DNA of 64,000 bases from the NCBI GenBank assembly GCA_900239685.1, contig OENT01000517.1, positions 1-64,000 on the forward strand. The letters are read 5' to 3'. Positions 14,707 to 28,900 of the stretch are shown piece after piece. Within the stretch, counting starts at the first letter, position 1; the number at the start of each line of letters is the position of its first letter. The position numbers were made by a program, and so were the translations under genes. This DNA comes from Rotaria macrura. Lineage: Eukaryota; Rotifera; Eurotatoria; Philodinida; Philodinidae. The notes under the pieces were generated by a model. It saw only the letters and a list, made by a program, of their open reading frames with translations. It was not told the DNA's origin and did not search any database.

Positions 14707-17700
14707 GATTCAGACCTTTCGCTTTTATTGATTATAATAGGGACAGATCTCGTAGGTGAAAATCAAGGGCAGGTAGGTCGTGATAAATGAGTAAAGACGA
14801 AGGGAGAAGGGTACCTAAAGTAGAAAAAAAGAAGAAAAAAATTATTATTAGATTTAGGCACTAGCTTTATTGCTAGTGATATTTTGTCTTCAATCAATTT
14901 CTTTCGGGTACGGATTTTTTTAGAAATGAAGGGTCTTGATTTTCTTTTTATTTTTATATCGGATACCATTCTCTCTTTTCCGGATGTAGTGGCGTCAGAG
15001 AAAAAATGAAGCGAATCGTTGGCACCCATCACCAGCCGTCCCGTTTGCCTTTTCTAGTAATTGCTCTCGTTCTCTTTTTCTTTCAATAGCGTTATGTTTT
15101 TATTGAAAAACTCAAGAGAGGGAGAGAGAGAGAGAGAGACGGGAAGAGAGAAAGAATCATCAATATTTCACTATCGGTACTCGTTGGTGGCTCTCTGTCT
15201 TTCTCTATCTTTCGCTTGCGCACTCTCTCTCTCTCTCTCTGTCTATGTTGTATTAATAATTTATTACGACATGATCGGTGAACGATTAATTCTCTTTCTG
15301 TGCGGAAAAGCGATTTCTCTCTTTCTAATTTCCTTCTGTCTATCTCTGTCTATCTTATAACCACCACACAATTCTATTATCATTCTTTCAAGAACACTCG
15401 GTCGTCTTGACAGTACCATTTATCGAGTAAACGAATATATACTCGGCAACGAAGGCTAGAGAAAAAGGAAATCTGTGATGAATTATCTCTCTCGTTCTTT
15501 TATCCCTATTTATTCTCTTCGAAAGGGATGCGCTGCTGTATTCATCCAACATATGTTTAGTTGGCGACAACAACAAAAAGATAACACAAGCAAAAGAAAG
15601 ACGTATCGCAGAAAATCTCAAGTGACCAGATTTCAACACTAACCATCGAAGTAGAACGACAGCTTCGAAGGACTACTTGTCAATAGTCCATGTGTACACT
15701 CCCACGCACAGTTATATATATATCCAAGTGTACATTGACGAGAATAGTTCGAAAACATAATTCAGACGAAGACTGACGTGAAATACTTCTTATTGTATAA
15801 TTTGTCGTGATTTTAACATCGACAAACATTTCGAAGTGTGTCTGAACTAAGTTCTTCGATAGCAGCGAAAAACATATATTAATTACTCAAGGCGATTGTC
15901 ATTTTTGTTCTTGTCATCATTAGAATCGAGTGTACTATTTTGAAGTCTACATATTGCTTCTAACTGACAATAACATCTATACTAGAGTAGATTCGACTGT
16001 CTGAGCCACATGTTCTTTGTTGAGAAAACACATACAAGAAATGACATTTTGCTTTTTGATGTTGTAATAATGTTAAAAATAGAAAAATGATTATTTGTAT
16101 TCATATGATATTGATCTTCTTATTGAAAAATCGCTCGACTTTATTCATAGGGTGAAAAACAAATGGAACTCAATCAAAACGAGTATGTTGCTTATAAGGT
16201 AATTGTTTGTGAATAGGAAGGATGTTTAGTGACCTCAATTAGTCGATTGCGTGACCAAAGAACATATGTATCGTTCGAAGAATGTATGTGCGTGATGTCA
16301 ATTAGAGTACAACAGGATTACCAGAGCACACAAAAAAAAAGAAAAATATTATATATCTATATTTATAAAATGCGATAAAGGCCATATTTTGATTGACATA
16401 AATCTATAGTATTTCAAAACAGTCAGAAGAAAAAATTCTATTAGTTAAACAAAATCTCATGCGTCTAGTTAAACAAATTTTCTTTGTTCTAACAAAAACG
16501 TAAGAGAAATACAAAAACACATGGAAGTAGAAATGACGGTCTTGTAGAACTTACTTTGTTGTTTTCTTTAGACAAGTATCTAGTATTAGCACGAAGTTCT
16601 AAAGCACCCCTTCTTTTTTTATATCGTTATATACTTTTTTCTCTCATCGTCTGTTCCCTATCATTATAACGAAAATAGGTTTCCTCTCGTTTTTTTTTAC
16701 TTTACACTCGTCATCTTTTCTACTAGCCTAGATGTATCGTGCATTTGACACACACCCACTCTCATATATACGATGTTGTGAACGCTAAAAAAAAATCTCA
16801 ACGGATACTAATCTCTTTTCTTTTCTTTTCTCGTTCTCTCTTTTTCCTTTTGTGTCTGACAATCAAACAAGAGACGTTCGAAACTGTGGATGAGCAGCGT
16901 AGTTTCTTGGTGCCATTTCTACTAGTCGCTGAATGATGAGAAAGAAGAGAATCGCATTTCTCGTAACTACTGTCGCGTCAAAATTAGAACACTAAAATCA
17001 ACGATGCTCAAAGAATGTAATCAGATTATCGACGAAGAAGAGAGGATGAATGTTAATTCTTGAAGTATAATGAGAGACTTTGACTAACTAACTAACATTC
17101 GGCTCGCCAGTGAATATAGACTAGCCCTGTATTAACACATCCTTTTTCTAGGAAAGCCGACGCATATAGTCAGGAAGCAATCTTTGAACAAACACTTTTT
17201 TCAAAATGCAGTTTCCTGTATTGCTTTTGACGGCTTAGAGATGAACATTTTCACTCACATATCTCAAACATACGGTTCCATTATAATTGGATTGAGGGCA
17301 TAATCTATTTCTTTTATTTATGATGCAACATGAACGTAGATATTTAATTACCTTAACAGGACTAACGTAAGTGAGAATAATAGAAAAATGTTAGTTGAAG
17401 TCAAAATCCGAAAGAAAAATAACTGCTAGATTATTATTGAATATAAAAAAGAAGAAGGAGAACAAGAACTAGACGAAGGAAAAGGAAAAAACGAAGAAAA
17501 TGTTAGACAGGCAGAGAAAGACGATCCGGGCCGTTAATCAACATCTCATCTCTTTCTTTTTAGCTTCTTCATTCTCATGTTATGCTGCTACTGTTACTCG
17601 TGCTGCTTTATCTATTGTCATAACAATTTTCACCCTAATACTCGCGTGTTCCTCATTGCTCTCACAAGTTAAAGGAATCATCTACATATGATCACAATAG

Positions 17701-19207
17701 ATGAACATGATGCAGACGTAAAACATCACTTTTCCTAGTACAACGATTTGATCGATACGTGCTTGTCTATGTTAAGTCTTGAAATCTCATCTTTGCACAT
17801 CGATTCCCTAAGAAACAACATGGAGGTACTATACATACTGATTCATTTTCATTTTCTTTGCTTGCTAGGCATAAAATTTGTTATGATATATATATATATA
17901 CTAGTTAATCTTCACCTTAGACGAAGCAAAGGAGTTGAATAATCGAATCCTCAATGGAATATCAAGTCATGAAGGTATCAAAGAAGAATGATAACAGTTT
18001 CGAATCAAGAGAAAACAATGTCTCGTCTACTTAGGATTATGATTATTATTATTGCAGACATACAAAAGAATATAGGGAAAGATATGAAAAACAGTTAAGT
18101 TATATCTTATCTGCACAATGAATGAAGAATGGAAAATGAAAATGAATCATGCAACTGCTTGATTGACGGTTAAGTACGATTAGAATGATGAGTTTGTATG
18201 TACAAATACACACCATTGATAATTGTCTCAGTTTTCTGTTTATGGTTGATGATGCCCATCGAATTAGCACATGCTGTTAAAGGGCGGAGCAAACACAAAT
18301 CGACAAACAACTAAGATTAACATTTGTACTTCATAGGAAACATATTTAATGAATTTAGAGATTGAAATATTTCAACAAACATATTTTGTTGTCTGAACAT
18401 ACGCATATATCACAGTATACTAACGACGAGTATTGGCATCAATCTAACCCATATTCAGTCAATAAATCTAATGTATTAGTCAATACACATAGGCATAGAC
18501 ATAGGCATACTCACACATCTGCTCTCGACAGCAACTAGCGTACATGTAAAAGTCATTTAGTTATACTTACCATAGAATAGAAAAATAAGAAGACAACAAT
18601 CAACAGAAAATCTCTGTAGGATTGTGTATTTATAAAATGTTTTTCTAATGCAGAAAAATAATAAATTGTTTCTTCTATGCTCTCTGTATTTTTCATCTCG
18701 TGGCTCGCGTTTAAGACGCAACAACGTGGACGAGCAATATTATGCATGTTGTTTGTTATTGTCGTCTTAGCTGTTATCGTACAGTGAGAAGAGAGGGAGG
18801 AAAAGTCATTGGCACTAATGCCTATTCAATGGCATAGGCAAATGCATGTAATAATAATACAAAGAACGAGAAAAACTACAGAAAATAGACTCGTTGTTAG
18901 TGTTGTTAATATGCTGTTTCTTGACTGTAACGTTGGATTTCCTCTATTACGTTGAAGCTCGTATTCTGTGACAGAAACAATCACTCAACAGCCGAAAGCG
19001 AAGAATGTTCGTTAAACAAAAGAAGAAGAAAACAACTAGTATCACGTAGATTTTCGTGTTGCATTCTTTGTTTCTCTTCATGTCTTACACCATCATTCTT
19101 AATGTGCTGCCGTTCTATTCTATTGTACAACTAATGACAAATCATCTCAATGTATATATATATGTGTGTGTACGCATATATTTATGTTAGTTAAAAGAAT
19201 CTTTGCG

Positions 19208-19236
19208 GCGTGGGGAGGGGGGGGGGCGAGGGGTGG
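19208..19236 (+). other. G-rich tract, possible G-quadruplex
   Basis: A run dominated by G (four Gs, a run of ten Gs, then four and three Gs separated by single bases) in otherwise AT-rich DNA. It holds at least four G-runs within 30 bases, satisfying the usual G-quadruplex pattern on the plus strand. Confidence 0.7.
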
Positions 19237-21202
19237 ATCTAACTACAATTAGACAACACGAGATGTTATTTGATGTTCATCGTTTACTTCTCTAGCTATT
19301 AATGAAATTTTTTTTGCTTATAACATCAAAATAACGATTTAGCTAAACATATAAATTTCATGACAAGGTAATTACAAGACAGAATCACGTCGCTTTTTCG
19401 AAATCTATTTTTTCTAATGACAAATGTCTCATGTTGAGTGTACTTATCCATGTATCTGCACACAAGTATATGCACACTCCTTACTATATCGAAAAATAAA
19501 AATCTTATGGATGATCAATTTATGAGAACATATTGAAAGTTACTTCTTTTAAGATTTTCTTGAAAGGTCTTGATACGTATTTAATTGATTGAGTCAATCG
19601 AGGGTGGCAACTCTCAAGTGAATGTATGTTATGTCATTTATCATTATAGAATGGCAACGATTAAAAGCAACGAGTAAAGGGAAAAACGACATTCCATCAA
19701 TCACTGGAAAATGGGACAAGAAACTCATTTGACCTTGTTGAGCCTCAAGCTAAAAGCCACATTAATATTAGAACGAGAGAAACGGAACATAATTGTTTAC
19801 TGTCGAACGATCTTGTTTCTTCTATCTCTTTTTTCTCTTTTGTCATTTAAAGACAGATTTCATGAAAAGGTTACCTAATGACAACGGATTATCTAATTTG
19901 CATAACGGTGATCTATAAAGAGGCATTCGACTAATCTATTTGGACAAAGACGAGAGATGATATCAAAAGAACAAATGCCGTAACTAGTGTAACGAACAAA
20001 ACATGGAAATGCGCTGTTTCTCACATTATTTACTATAGGCATAGTGAAAGATGACATGAAAAGATCAATTTTATCTCTTCATCATTAATTTATTTCTATA
20101 CTATAGGTTACACACAACATCGGTCATTTTCATTCTTTCTTTTTTCAATTTCAAAAATTATGAAATCATCAAGAGAATTCTGTTTTTATCTAATTCGATG
20201 GTTACAGAAAAGAAATATTAACTTTTCTTTTGTTGAAAATTGGAAGAAGACATTTTAATAAATCAAGTGGAAAATAATCCGATTTAACAAATAGAACGTA
20301 ATTTATTAGTCAAAAATATAGATGAAATCAACCATCTCTAATCTTCATTTAGTTACCTTATACTAATATTTAATACAATATAATGAACAAAATAACATGA
20401 ACCGAAAAGCTCAAAGTAATCTTCGAATTAAAATAAGCTACTTATGCTTTACTTTTAAAGTAAATTATGAAAAAGAAAATCGATGAATAATCAGAGTTGA
20501 GTAACATGACTCGTAGTTTTATATTGCTCTTGGTGGATGAAAATATTTTACTTATGAATTGAATTATTTTACTAATAAAATTTTATTGTTGAATTCAAAT
20601 ATAGTTTTCTAGTATTCCCTATCTACCATAATACTCACTGCTTGTCAGTATCTTGATGTATAATTAAAACTAGAAGAATATTGAAAAGCTGGTGAATATT
20701 ACACGTTTCGTTTCGTTTCGATTAAATTCTAAATTAATGATGTATATTTCACTCTATTTTCTAAATAGTATTGTCGTATCAGTGGGAGTACACATATACA
20801 AAGAACTTCTACCCACTGTGTTGCTGCTGTGTTTCAATTATGCGGGACGCCGACTGTGCAAGGATGAATACGAAGGTGTGCATACATAACAATTGAATTG
20901 ATTTTCGATATGCTCCTGATAGACTATTTTGGTAGCAACGAAGAAGTCAATCAATCTCATAAGCTTTCATGTACTATTGTCTGGAGCATATATATATATA
21001 TGTATACGGATACAGATATATGTTTATATATGTCGATATACATACGCAAGATAGAACCCTTGATTAGAATAAAAAGAGCAATGTTACTAGAATCGACTTC
21101 TTTTTGTCCCTCTCGTTTACTTAACTGATAGCGAAGGTCAAAGCGATCGTTATCAATCAGTTGTTGATATTATTATCATCACCGTTCTTGATCAAAGTAT
21201 AC

Positions 21203-21206
<4 letters not shown>

Positions 21207-21250
<44 letters not shown>
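21207..21250. repeat. (AT)n microsatellite
   Basis: Alternating AT run of about 44 bases with one interruption (ATGT). Confidence 0.85.
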
Positions 21251-21719
21251 TTATGTATTCTGAAATAGAGACGACATACATCCATGATTTGACTATCAAT
21301 GATCAAACGATGATATTGTGGAATAACTTGTATCATACAGGACATAAATAAATCAGAATTGCTCAATATTCTTATGATCATTAATATATTTTTTTGAAAA
21401 ACAAAAAGATGAGAAATTTTCTACATATGATCGTAGTGTATACAAGACAAATGCCAAGCTATCCATTACAGTAGATCTTATTTATATTTTTGTTGTTGTT
21501 ATACAAACAACATGAATAAAACCGGCAGCGAATTGAGACATGAATATCTCATCTCATGAGATTATTTAATGGCAAAACGAGTTATGATAATGATTCAATC
21601 AGTTTGCTCAATTTCTTTTCATTTTTTCCTCATCGATCCTATTTCTTATTCATATGAAACGATTGATTAGGGATTATAGAAACATATAAAACAATTACGA
21701 TTCGTTTGATTGACATTTA

Positions 21720-24356
21720 TTAAAAATCTTGAAATTCTTTTTCATACAAGCATATCGATGATTTCGTAATAATAAAATCTTTTTTGTCTTCAAAATATTC
21801 AAATTCATGACCTTTAATTAATTGTGGTCGATATTCAGAATGGATTTTTCTTTCATATAATGATAACCAATTTATTCGCTGAAAATAACTATGATTTTTA
21901 ATATCTAATGCACCATTAACTAGACATCCATAACGTTTAGTTGTATCGATTTGAAGTAATTGACGTATTAATGATTTCAAATCTTCTTTGAAATGTTTTG
22001 GAAATTTATATTCTTAAAGGAGTAGAAAAATAAAATTTCGTTGAATAATTTTATTCCTCTATTTGAAACATACCACCACGTAAGATCAATGCATAAAGAG
22101 CAGCATGATCTGTCGCATAGAATGGTGAAAAACCAGCATTTAATTCATAAAGAAATATACCTAAACACCACCAATCAACACTTTTACCTAAATAATTGAT
22201 GAAAAAGAAGACGATGTAAGTATGTTCATGAAAAAGAAAAGAACAGTTTATATTCGAAATATCTCACCATAACCTTTGTTAGATAGAATTTCTGGTGCTA
22301 AATATTGTGCTGTACCACATAGAGTATATGTTCGTCCTGATACAATTTTAGCAAATCCAAAATCAGTTAATTTAATAAAGCCATCATTCGTAATTAAACA
22401 ATTTTCTAAATATAAATCGGAACGAAACGATTCAAATGAAAATATAACAAATTGATAATCGCATACTGACCCGGTTTTAAATCTCTATGACTGAAAAGAA
22501 AAAGAATCTCTATGAAGTATGATTGATTTTTCTTATTTTTTCAATTATTTGGAATCTGACCAAATATCAAGATATTGTAAGTATTCAAAAGCAAGTGTTA
22601 TTTGAGCAGCATAAAAGCATGCAAGATTTTCCGAAAATCGTTTGTTCTTTTGTTTCCGCATATGATGAAACATCTAGAATTTAGAACAATTCATTATTTG
22701 AAAATGTTCACTGAAATTTATTTCAATGCACGACAAGCAAAGAAAACACTGTCTTAGTATGTTCTTGAAGTATCACTTCAATGGATACTAGGTTTTATAA
22801 TTTGTTTAAAAACCAATATCGAAAATAATACATTGAAATCTAATTACTATCGTTCGATTTCAATGCATTAAATCAATTTAACTTTTAACATGATTTCAAA
22901 TGATGAGCTCCTTTTCGATTTCATACTGTATGCATAAGATAGAACTTGTTGAAATATGGAATGTTGCAAACAATGATGAAATTCTTTCAAGCTACGACAT
23001 ATTATGTAACGACTAGACAAGTTCTATGATTCTATTGGATTCCTCAATTTTTGTATAGTTAGATCCACTACTATTTTATTCATTAGATATGGAATTTTCA
23101 ACTAGCTCAATACTCGGAAACATCCTTGTCCAAAATGCAAGCTCTTGAAATTGTGTATTCATACTAAATAAAACGAATACTTCTATTCATATTGCTTGAC
23201 AAACAAGAAAAGTTCTGAATATATATTTTTATGTAAAATTTTATTTGATGGAAATTCTTATCATTGAATGTATTATATTAAGTCAAATGTATTGAATTAT
23301 TCTATTCTCCAAGTCGAATAGTCTTCTGAATAGGACAGCTTCTTTTAAATATTTACATACATCTGCCATACAAGACTTAATTATCGAAGTTTACAAAAAA
23401 GTGAACTAGATTCTTATAGCTGTTCTACGAATATTATTTTGGGAAAGAGTAATAGATGCTCCTCCACAGAGACTTGAGGACAGACAGAAGTACAGACAAG
23501 CACAGAAGATTCTCAATGTTTCTTTGGCTCTCGTTGATTTCAAAAAAAAAGAAAACGTTGCTGTAGTAAAAGCTGCATAAGATGAAGGTTATGGTTTTCA
23601 ATCTAGACAGTTTTTCACTTCGTGCCAGAGTTCATAGGAAAACTAGTATGGTGCATTGGAAGAAATAGCTTCACGCAACAAACAATTTCATCATATTTGA
23701 AAATATGACATTAGCTATTCTTGTAGTTTTGATTTTAAATTAAAAACCAAAGAAAGAAAATCGATAAAAACCTCGCCACCACCAATAAACTCTAAACATA
23801 TATATAGATTGGCATTATCTTTAAATTTGTAGAATAAATCGACAATAAATGGACAATGAATTGCTCCTAGAAGCTGACATTCATTAATGATATGACGTAT
23901 TTGTTTAAATTTAACAATATGTTGTTTTTCAAGAATTTTCATTGCTATTCGTTTATTTCCATGAATAGCAAGAACAACTGTACCAAAACTACCACCGCCA
24001 ATACGTCTCTGTATAATAAAATCACTGAAAATAGCATTATCAGCCTGTCTTTGATTATATTTATCAAGAAATTGCATTTTCCCATTCAGAAAATGATTTT
24101 TCAATATCGTATGAGATGTTGTCATTTTGTTTCGGCTAGTCGTTATTGTTGATTTAACACTTGTTTGACTGAATGGTGCTCTTAAACTAGATGAATTTGG
24201 TGTTGGTGTCAAATATGATGTCGAAGGCATCATCTTTCGTGAAGATTCATCTCTGACTAAAAATTTAAATTATCATCATTCTTATTATACATATGCTTTC
24301 GTTTCATCTGTTCACTAACCAGTCGTAAGTGTATCGATCATACGTCCGAAAAACAT
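21720..24356 (-). CDS. AGC-family protein kinase, PKA catalytic subunit-like
   Basis: Seven exons on the minus strand, from the start: 24356..24320, 24256..23772, 22673..22561, 22490..22471, 22405..22268, 22187..22074 and 22012..21720; 399 aa. After a Ser/Thr-rich leader of about 90 residues comes a complete kinase domain: glycine loop GGGSFG (99-104), ATP lysine in AMK (K119), helix-C glutamate E138, HRDLKPEN (213-220), DFG (233-235), activation-loop threonine T246 in TLCGT, and APE (255-257). The K-to-E spacing (19), HRD-to-DFG spacing (18) and DFG-to-loop-Thr spacing (13) equal those of PKA. The protein ends EFQDF, the FxxF tail typical of PKA catalytic subunits. HRD replaces the usual YRD. 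A 20-base exon encodes just the catalytic-loop start. The ATG at 24356 lies in a short first exon; a later Met pair at 24233 is a weaker start. All catalytic residues are intact. Confidence 0.9.
22674..23771 (-). other. Long intron of the kinase gene
   Basis: This 1,098-base intron, between the exon ending GGGE and the one starting MFHH, is far longer than the gene's other introns (62-80 bases). No repeat, ORF or mobile element was recognised in it. Confidence 0.75.
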
Positions 24357-25359
24357 TGATCTATGAAGACTAAAGATAGTTTACAGAAATAAGCGCGTTT
24401 TCTTTTCAATATCATTGTTAGTTGTTTTATTATGATTATTTAATCTATTTAAATTTGCAAATATATATATATATATAATTAGAAATTTATGCTTCATGTA
24501 TAACTGTTTTTCTTATTTGATGGAGGAAATAGCTGACTCCCCGTTTTCTATTTTTGAAACTCCTTTTCATATGGCTGATTCATTTGCTAGTAATTGTCAA
24601 AATATGATAATAACTATGAAATTGAGTATATCTTCTTAGCTTGATTAGTAAATTGAATTACTATCGAATAGTTTTTTTTCTTGATTGAGAGGGAAAAGGT
24701 TGGTTCAAGTCAAATAAGATTTGACTAAAAGACTAATCATGTTTCCGACAGTTTATGTATAAGATAGAAAGGAAAGCACTCACAATTGTGCACTCATTCG
24801 CTCTCTCTCTCTCTCTCACTCGTTCTTTTCCTTCCTTTACGGGAGATTTTTTTCTATAGTGAAATCCTTTGGCTTATGCACATATCATACTGAGCTTCTT
24901 GACTCGCGGAACTGAGCCGAATTGAATAAAATAACAAGCGAACGAACAAGTGAGAAATCGTTAGAAAAAAATGGACGATAGCAGAAGTGCATTGACTTAA
25001 CGCTAATGGAAAAGGGGGGAGGATCAAAAGAAAAGAGCGAGAAAACGAGAAGAAATTGAGAGCAAACGAAATGAAAACAATTTGTATGCATTAACAAATA
25101 ATTTTTTGCTTCATCAATGCTATATTCGTTTCGCGTTATTCACTGGTTTTATCTGAAGTAAACAATCGACTATTTCTTTGTATATGTGTGACCATTTACA
25201 AATATGTAGCTATGACAAACGAATATAAAAATAGTGCTTGATCAATATCCGGATCAATAACTTTAGATGCGTTTGAGTTTTCTACACACACGCATATATA
25301 TATATATATAAATACGTGTATGTATCTATGTATTCCATTGCTCTAGATTATCTTTAGAC
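24357..25359. other. Divergent intergenic region between kinase and neuropeptide genes
   Basis: About 1 kb separating two divergent genes, so it probably contains both promoters. It carries a (TC)n tract near 24799-24818, a (TA)n tract near 24462-24476 and an (AT)n tract near 25294-25311. No coding sequence supported. Confidence 0.55.
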
Positions 25360-25922
25360 ATGAGAAAACTATCAAGCCTATTTACATTTTTCAGTTTAAT
25401 AATGATACTCATATTCAAAATTGCACATACAGGTAAAAGAGTGATTAATATTTCTTTCGACGCAGAATCTGATAGGTTTATATTTATATGTACATATATC
25501 ATAGATGCAACTGCATTAGTTGATGATCAATCATCAATGGTTGATAGTAGTGCAAGTGATGAAAATGATGGATCATTACGAAACAAAAAAGAAGCAGGTA
25601 AAATAGGAGGAGCACAAGCCATTCCGTCATCCCTTCGGCGTCATCACCTAAAATTCGGTGTCCTTGGAAAGCGTTATTCTTTTGGTTATTTGGGCAAACG
25701 AAATGATGGTAATAATAAAATATGAATTTATGTGAAACCTATACATATATATATATATTTTATTTTTTTATTTATACACATGTTTATGTGTGTGAACAAA
25801 TTGTTAATTTGTTTTTTTCTCTTCTTTCACTAGTACCCTATGTCAATGATGATATTCAAGAATGGTTAAATAATATGAGACGACGACGTGCCGGTCGGCC
25901 ACAATACGGATTATTAGGTTAA
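25360..25922 (+). CDS. Neuropeptide precursor giving [FY]GxL-amide peptides
   Basis: Three exons, 25360..25432, 25505..25708 and 25834..25922, encode 121 aa. A hydrophobic signal peptide (about residues 1-24) is followed by an acidic spacer. Then come peptides bounded by dibasic sites with amidation glycines: after RR, HHLKFGVLGKR; immediately next, YSFGYLGKR; and at the very end, after RRRR, AGRPQYGLLG with the glycine as last residue. Predicted mature products are HHLKFGVL-amide, YSFGYL-amide and AGRPQYGLL-amide. They share [FY]-G-x-L-amide, which recalls allatostatin A (YxFGL-amide) but with an extra residue between G and L, so the family assignment is uncertain. Intron 1 (72 bases, stop-free) could be retained without a frameshift but would insert a KR right after the signal peptide. 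AATAAA at 25964-25969. Confidence 0.83.
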
Positions 25923-28900
25923 AACGTTTTCTTGTACGTGTCAACATTGTACAAATATTTTAAAATAAACAGTATTCATTTGATTTACTTGAAACTTCTT
26001 ATCATCATTGAGCAATATAAATAAAAATGAATAATACTATTAGCACTTCGTTGTTTTTTGTTCTATTTTAATCGATAATTGAGTAAGACGATGGTAAATA
26101 GCACGTATATATGCAACTGGAATTTTCTCCGTATTCGATAGAAAATAGCATGATAATTATTAAGTTGACAAACATCCGATAATGCAAATTGGCAATTGTT
26201 TATTGTTTGAAATTACCTTCCGTAGATATTTGCTTTTGATTAACTTGATAGTGAAAAGAAATCCCGAAGAAATTTTTTTTTCATATTTATGAGTATTTTC
26301 TTTGCATGACGGAACTGATAAAATCATGGTAACCTATACTTCTTCGTGTTAAAATTGAGTTTTTAGTAGTTATCTTATGTTGAAAAATATTTCTATGACA
26401 AAAAGTATTTTTACCCCTTCTAAAAACTCTATGACAGAATAATAACAGTCACTTTTATAAACAGTGATAGATAGATATTTTATTTATGATTAAAATTGCA
26501 TTGAATAGAGATATCTTGTATGAGATGTTTGATGGGTTAATTCATAGAAGAATTCTATCAATAAAAAATAAATTGCCACGATTCATTCAGTCGAGTATAA
26601 TTATTTGACTGGTACTCGAGAAGACATTGAATAAATAATCTTGAATTATCTTCAGTATGACAGAACAAGTTATTATTCCAACTAGTGTTTTTTACTGGAG
26701 AACGACTTCATTTTATGTTTGTTTCCGATGGAAACCAAACATATCTATCATTTCATAATACTTTAAGCATCGGCATTAATAAAATACGTTCTCAGTGTCA
26801 TTCTATTGAAGATTAATATCAACTCATAAAAATGATGATTCAAGAAGTAGAAATAGTCGGAATCGTAACAGTACACAGGAGACCGTGTTAAAAATGTACG
26901 ATATACAAATCAATTCAGATTAGACAGCCAACCATCTTTGATTCATGTTTTCAACAATTAAAATGTAATTGATGAATTGTTCTCTCAGGATAGAAACTTC
27001 ACAAAAACTTTTGTCCATTTTTGTTTTAATCTTGTTGATATTTTTTCCCTATTCCTGGCTAGGTTAATGTATATAGCACAAGTAAAAAGCATAAGACTAT
27101 ATCGGATTGGAAATAATTGGATGATGAATGTTTTTGTTTTTATTTTATCAACATGTAACAGAAAAAGTAGACAGAGATTCTTTGAATCGAGTACATCGAT
27201 ATGATTTACTTTCAAAGAAGTAATCGTAGATGTATGAGTTCTGTTGGCAGGCTAAAAAAGGAAATATTTGTTCTGTTCCATTTCTGTTTGTTAATTTCTA
27301 TTTCAGTTGATTAAAATCCGTTTTTACATTTGATTTACTCTCTAAATATCAAAGCAATATTAGTAAAATGACATTTAATTCAAAACATGACGATGAACAA
27401 ATCAGTTAGTATTTTTAAAATCTTTAATAGTTCGCCTCATACTAAATGACACTTTATTTCGAATAAGCATGGAATATTAAACACAAAATATAATATAACA
27501 ATCAAAGTATCAATGATTTATTTCCTTGATGTTTTTCATGATAATAATGAAAATTATCTACAACGATTGAAATCAAGTCATTATATGCATCATAGAAAAT
27601 AAGTTAATTGAAAAAATCTAATTCGGCCAAGAAAAACAAAAGTTCATATAGAATCATTTATTCAGATATAAGTAGTTTCTTTTCAATTGTTTGTTTCTCA
27701 CCTACGAGTTGTTTTTCTTATCTTGAGAAATTTTCATAGATACGATAGTTCGAACGAAGTAAACCTTTTAACAACAAAAATCAAAGTATATGTATCATCA
27801 CCACAGTTATACCATATAAATACATGCACATATTACTGATTTGCAAGAATTCAAAATTATATGTTTCATATCGATTAGTGTACAATGTTTCGATGTACTA
27901 CTGAATACAGATTTTTATAATGTCAAACAAAGACATTTGTCTATTGTTTTACAATACTGTTGAGAAATTTCGAAGTGAAATATTTGCCTCGAGCTATTTC
28001 ACACCATGCGGATAAATTAAAATAGTATCATCACCAGTCTAGAATGCTAGTCCAATATTCGTATAAGATCAACAGGAGGTTTACATAAAAAAAAAGTATT
28101 TGTGAAGACAATATATTCGGTAGATGTAATGGAAAATTTTTTGTGTTGAATGTAATGTAAACGCCATTGATTATTTAACTTTGTGAATTAATTGAGTAGT
28201 TCATGTGTTTTATATGAATTGTCATTACTGCACAATGTTCAAGAAACTCATTAGAAAACAATACTATCCAGATACCTTTAAAATTCTTGACTGTAATGAA
28301 ATTGTACCAATTTTTCTTATTTCTTTAGATTAATATCTATCAAATTTCTGTATATATTGTTCTTTTTACTTTTTTTCGTCAAGTCCAGAAAATGCAAAGA
28401 AAACTATTTCTCTTTTACTTGATATTTTTTTGCTGTATAGAAAAATACGAACGAATAGAAAGGAAGTTCCACATTACCAATTACAATTGAACTTTATATC
28501 CTTTGTGTTCAGCTACTATTCCGTCGAGAATTTCTCAATTAAACTAGTCTTTATTGAATGGGGAATTCGTTTCTCTTGAATAAACTTAATTATCATTTTA
28601 AAGCAGCTTTAGCTGTTAACTAGAGATGAAAGAAAAAAATTCACTATCTTTTCTTTTAAAATTATACCATCTTTCACATATTACACTATATGAAACAGCT
28701 GCTTTCGCATTTATGTTTTTGCATTGTATACATGGTAAAAATCATTTTGACTAAGATTTATAAAACAAACTAGTATTGAACAACAAGTTTAAAATTGAAA
28801 ATCTTGAACAAATTTCCGACATTGTTCGATTGTCTAGTTCACTCAATGCATTCATTAACAGGTGAATATATAATGACGATTTCCACCTTCAAACTGAATA

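Larger units (their letters stand above)
14707..21719. other. Intergenic, no gene seen
   Basis: About 7 kb. The part next to 14707 is the 5' flank of the KH gene, with GA- and CT-rich tracts near 15118-15141 and 15222-15241. Further along are a G-rich tract at 19208-19236 and a long (AT)n tract at 21207-21250. Short ORFs are present but none shows family similarity. Confidence 0.55.

Noticed and set aside
16149-16201. Exon-like segment: acceptor TTCATAG, short ORF MELNQNEYVAYK, donor GTAATT
   Set aside because: Only one small segment with no neighbouring exons that extend it; such signals are expected by chance in AT-rich DNA.
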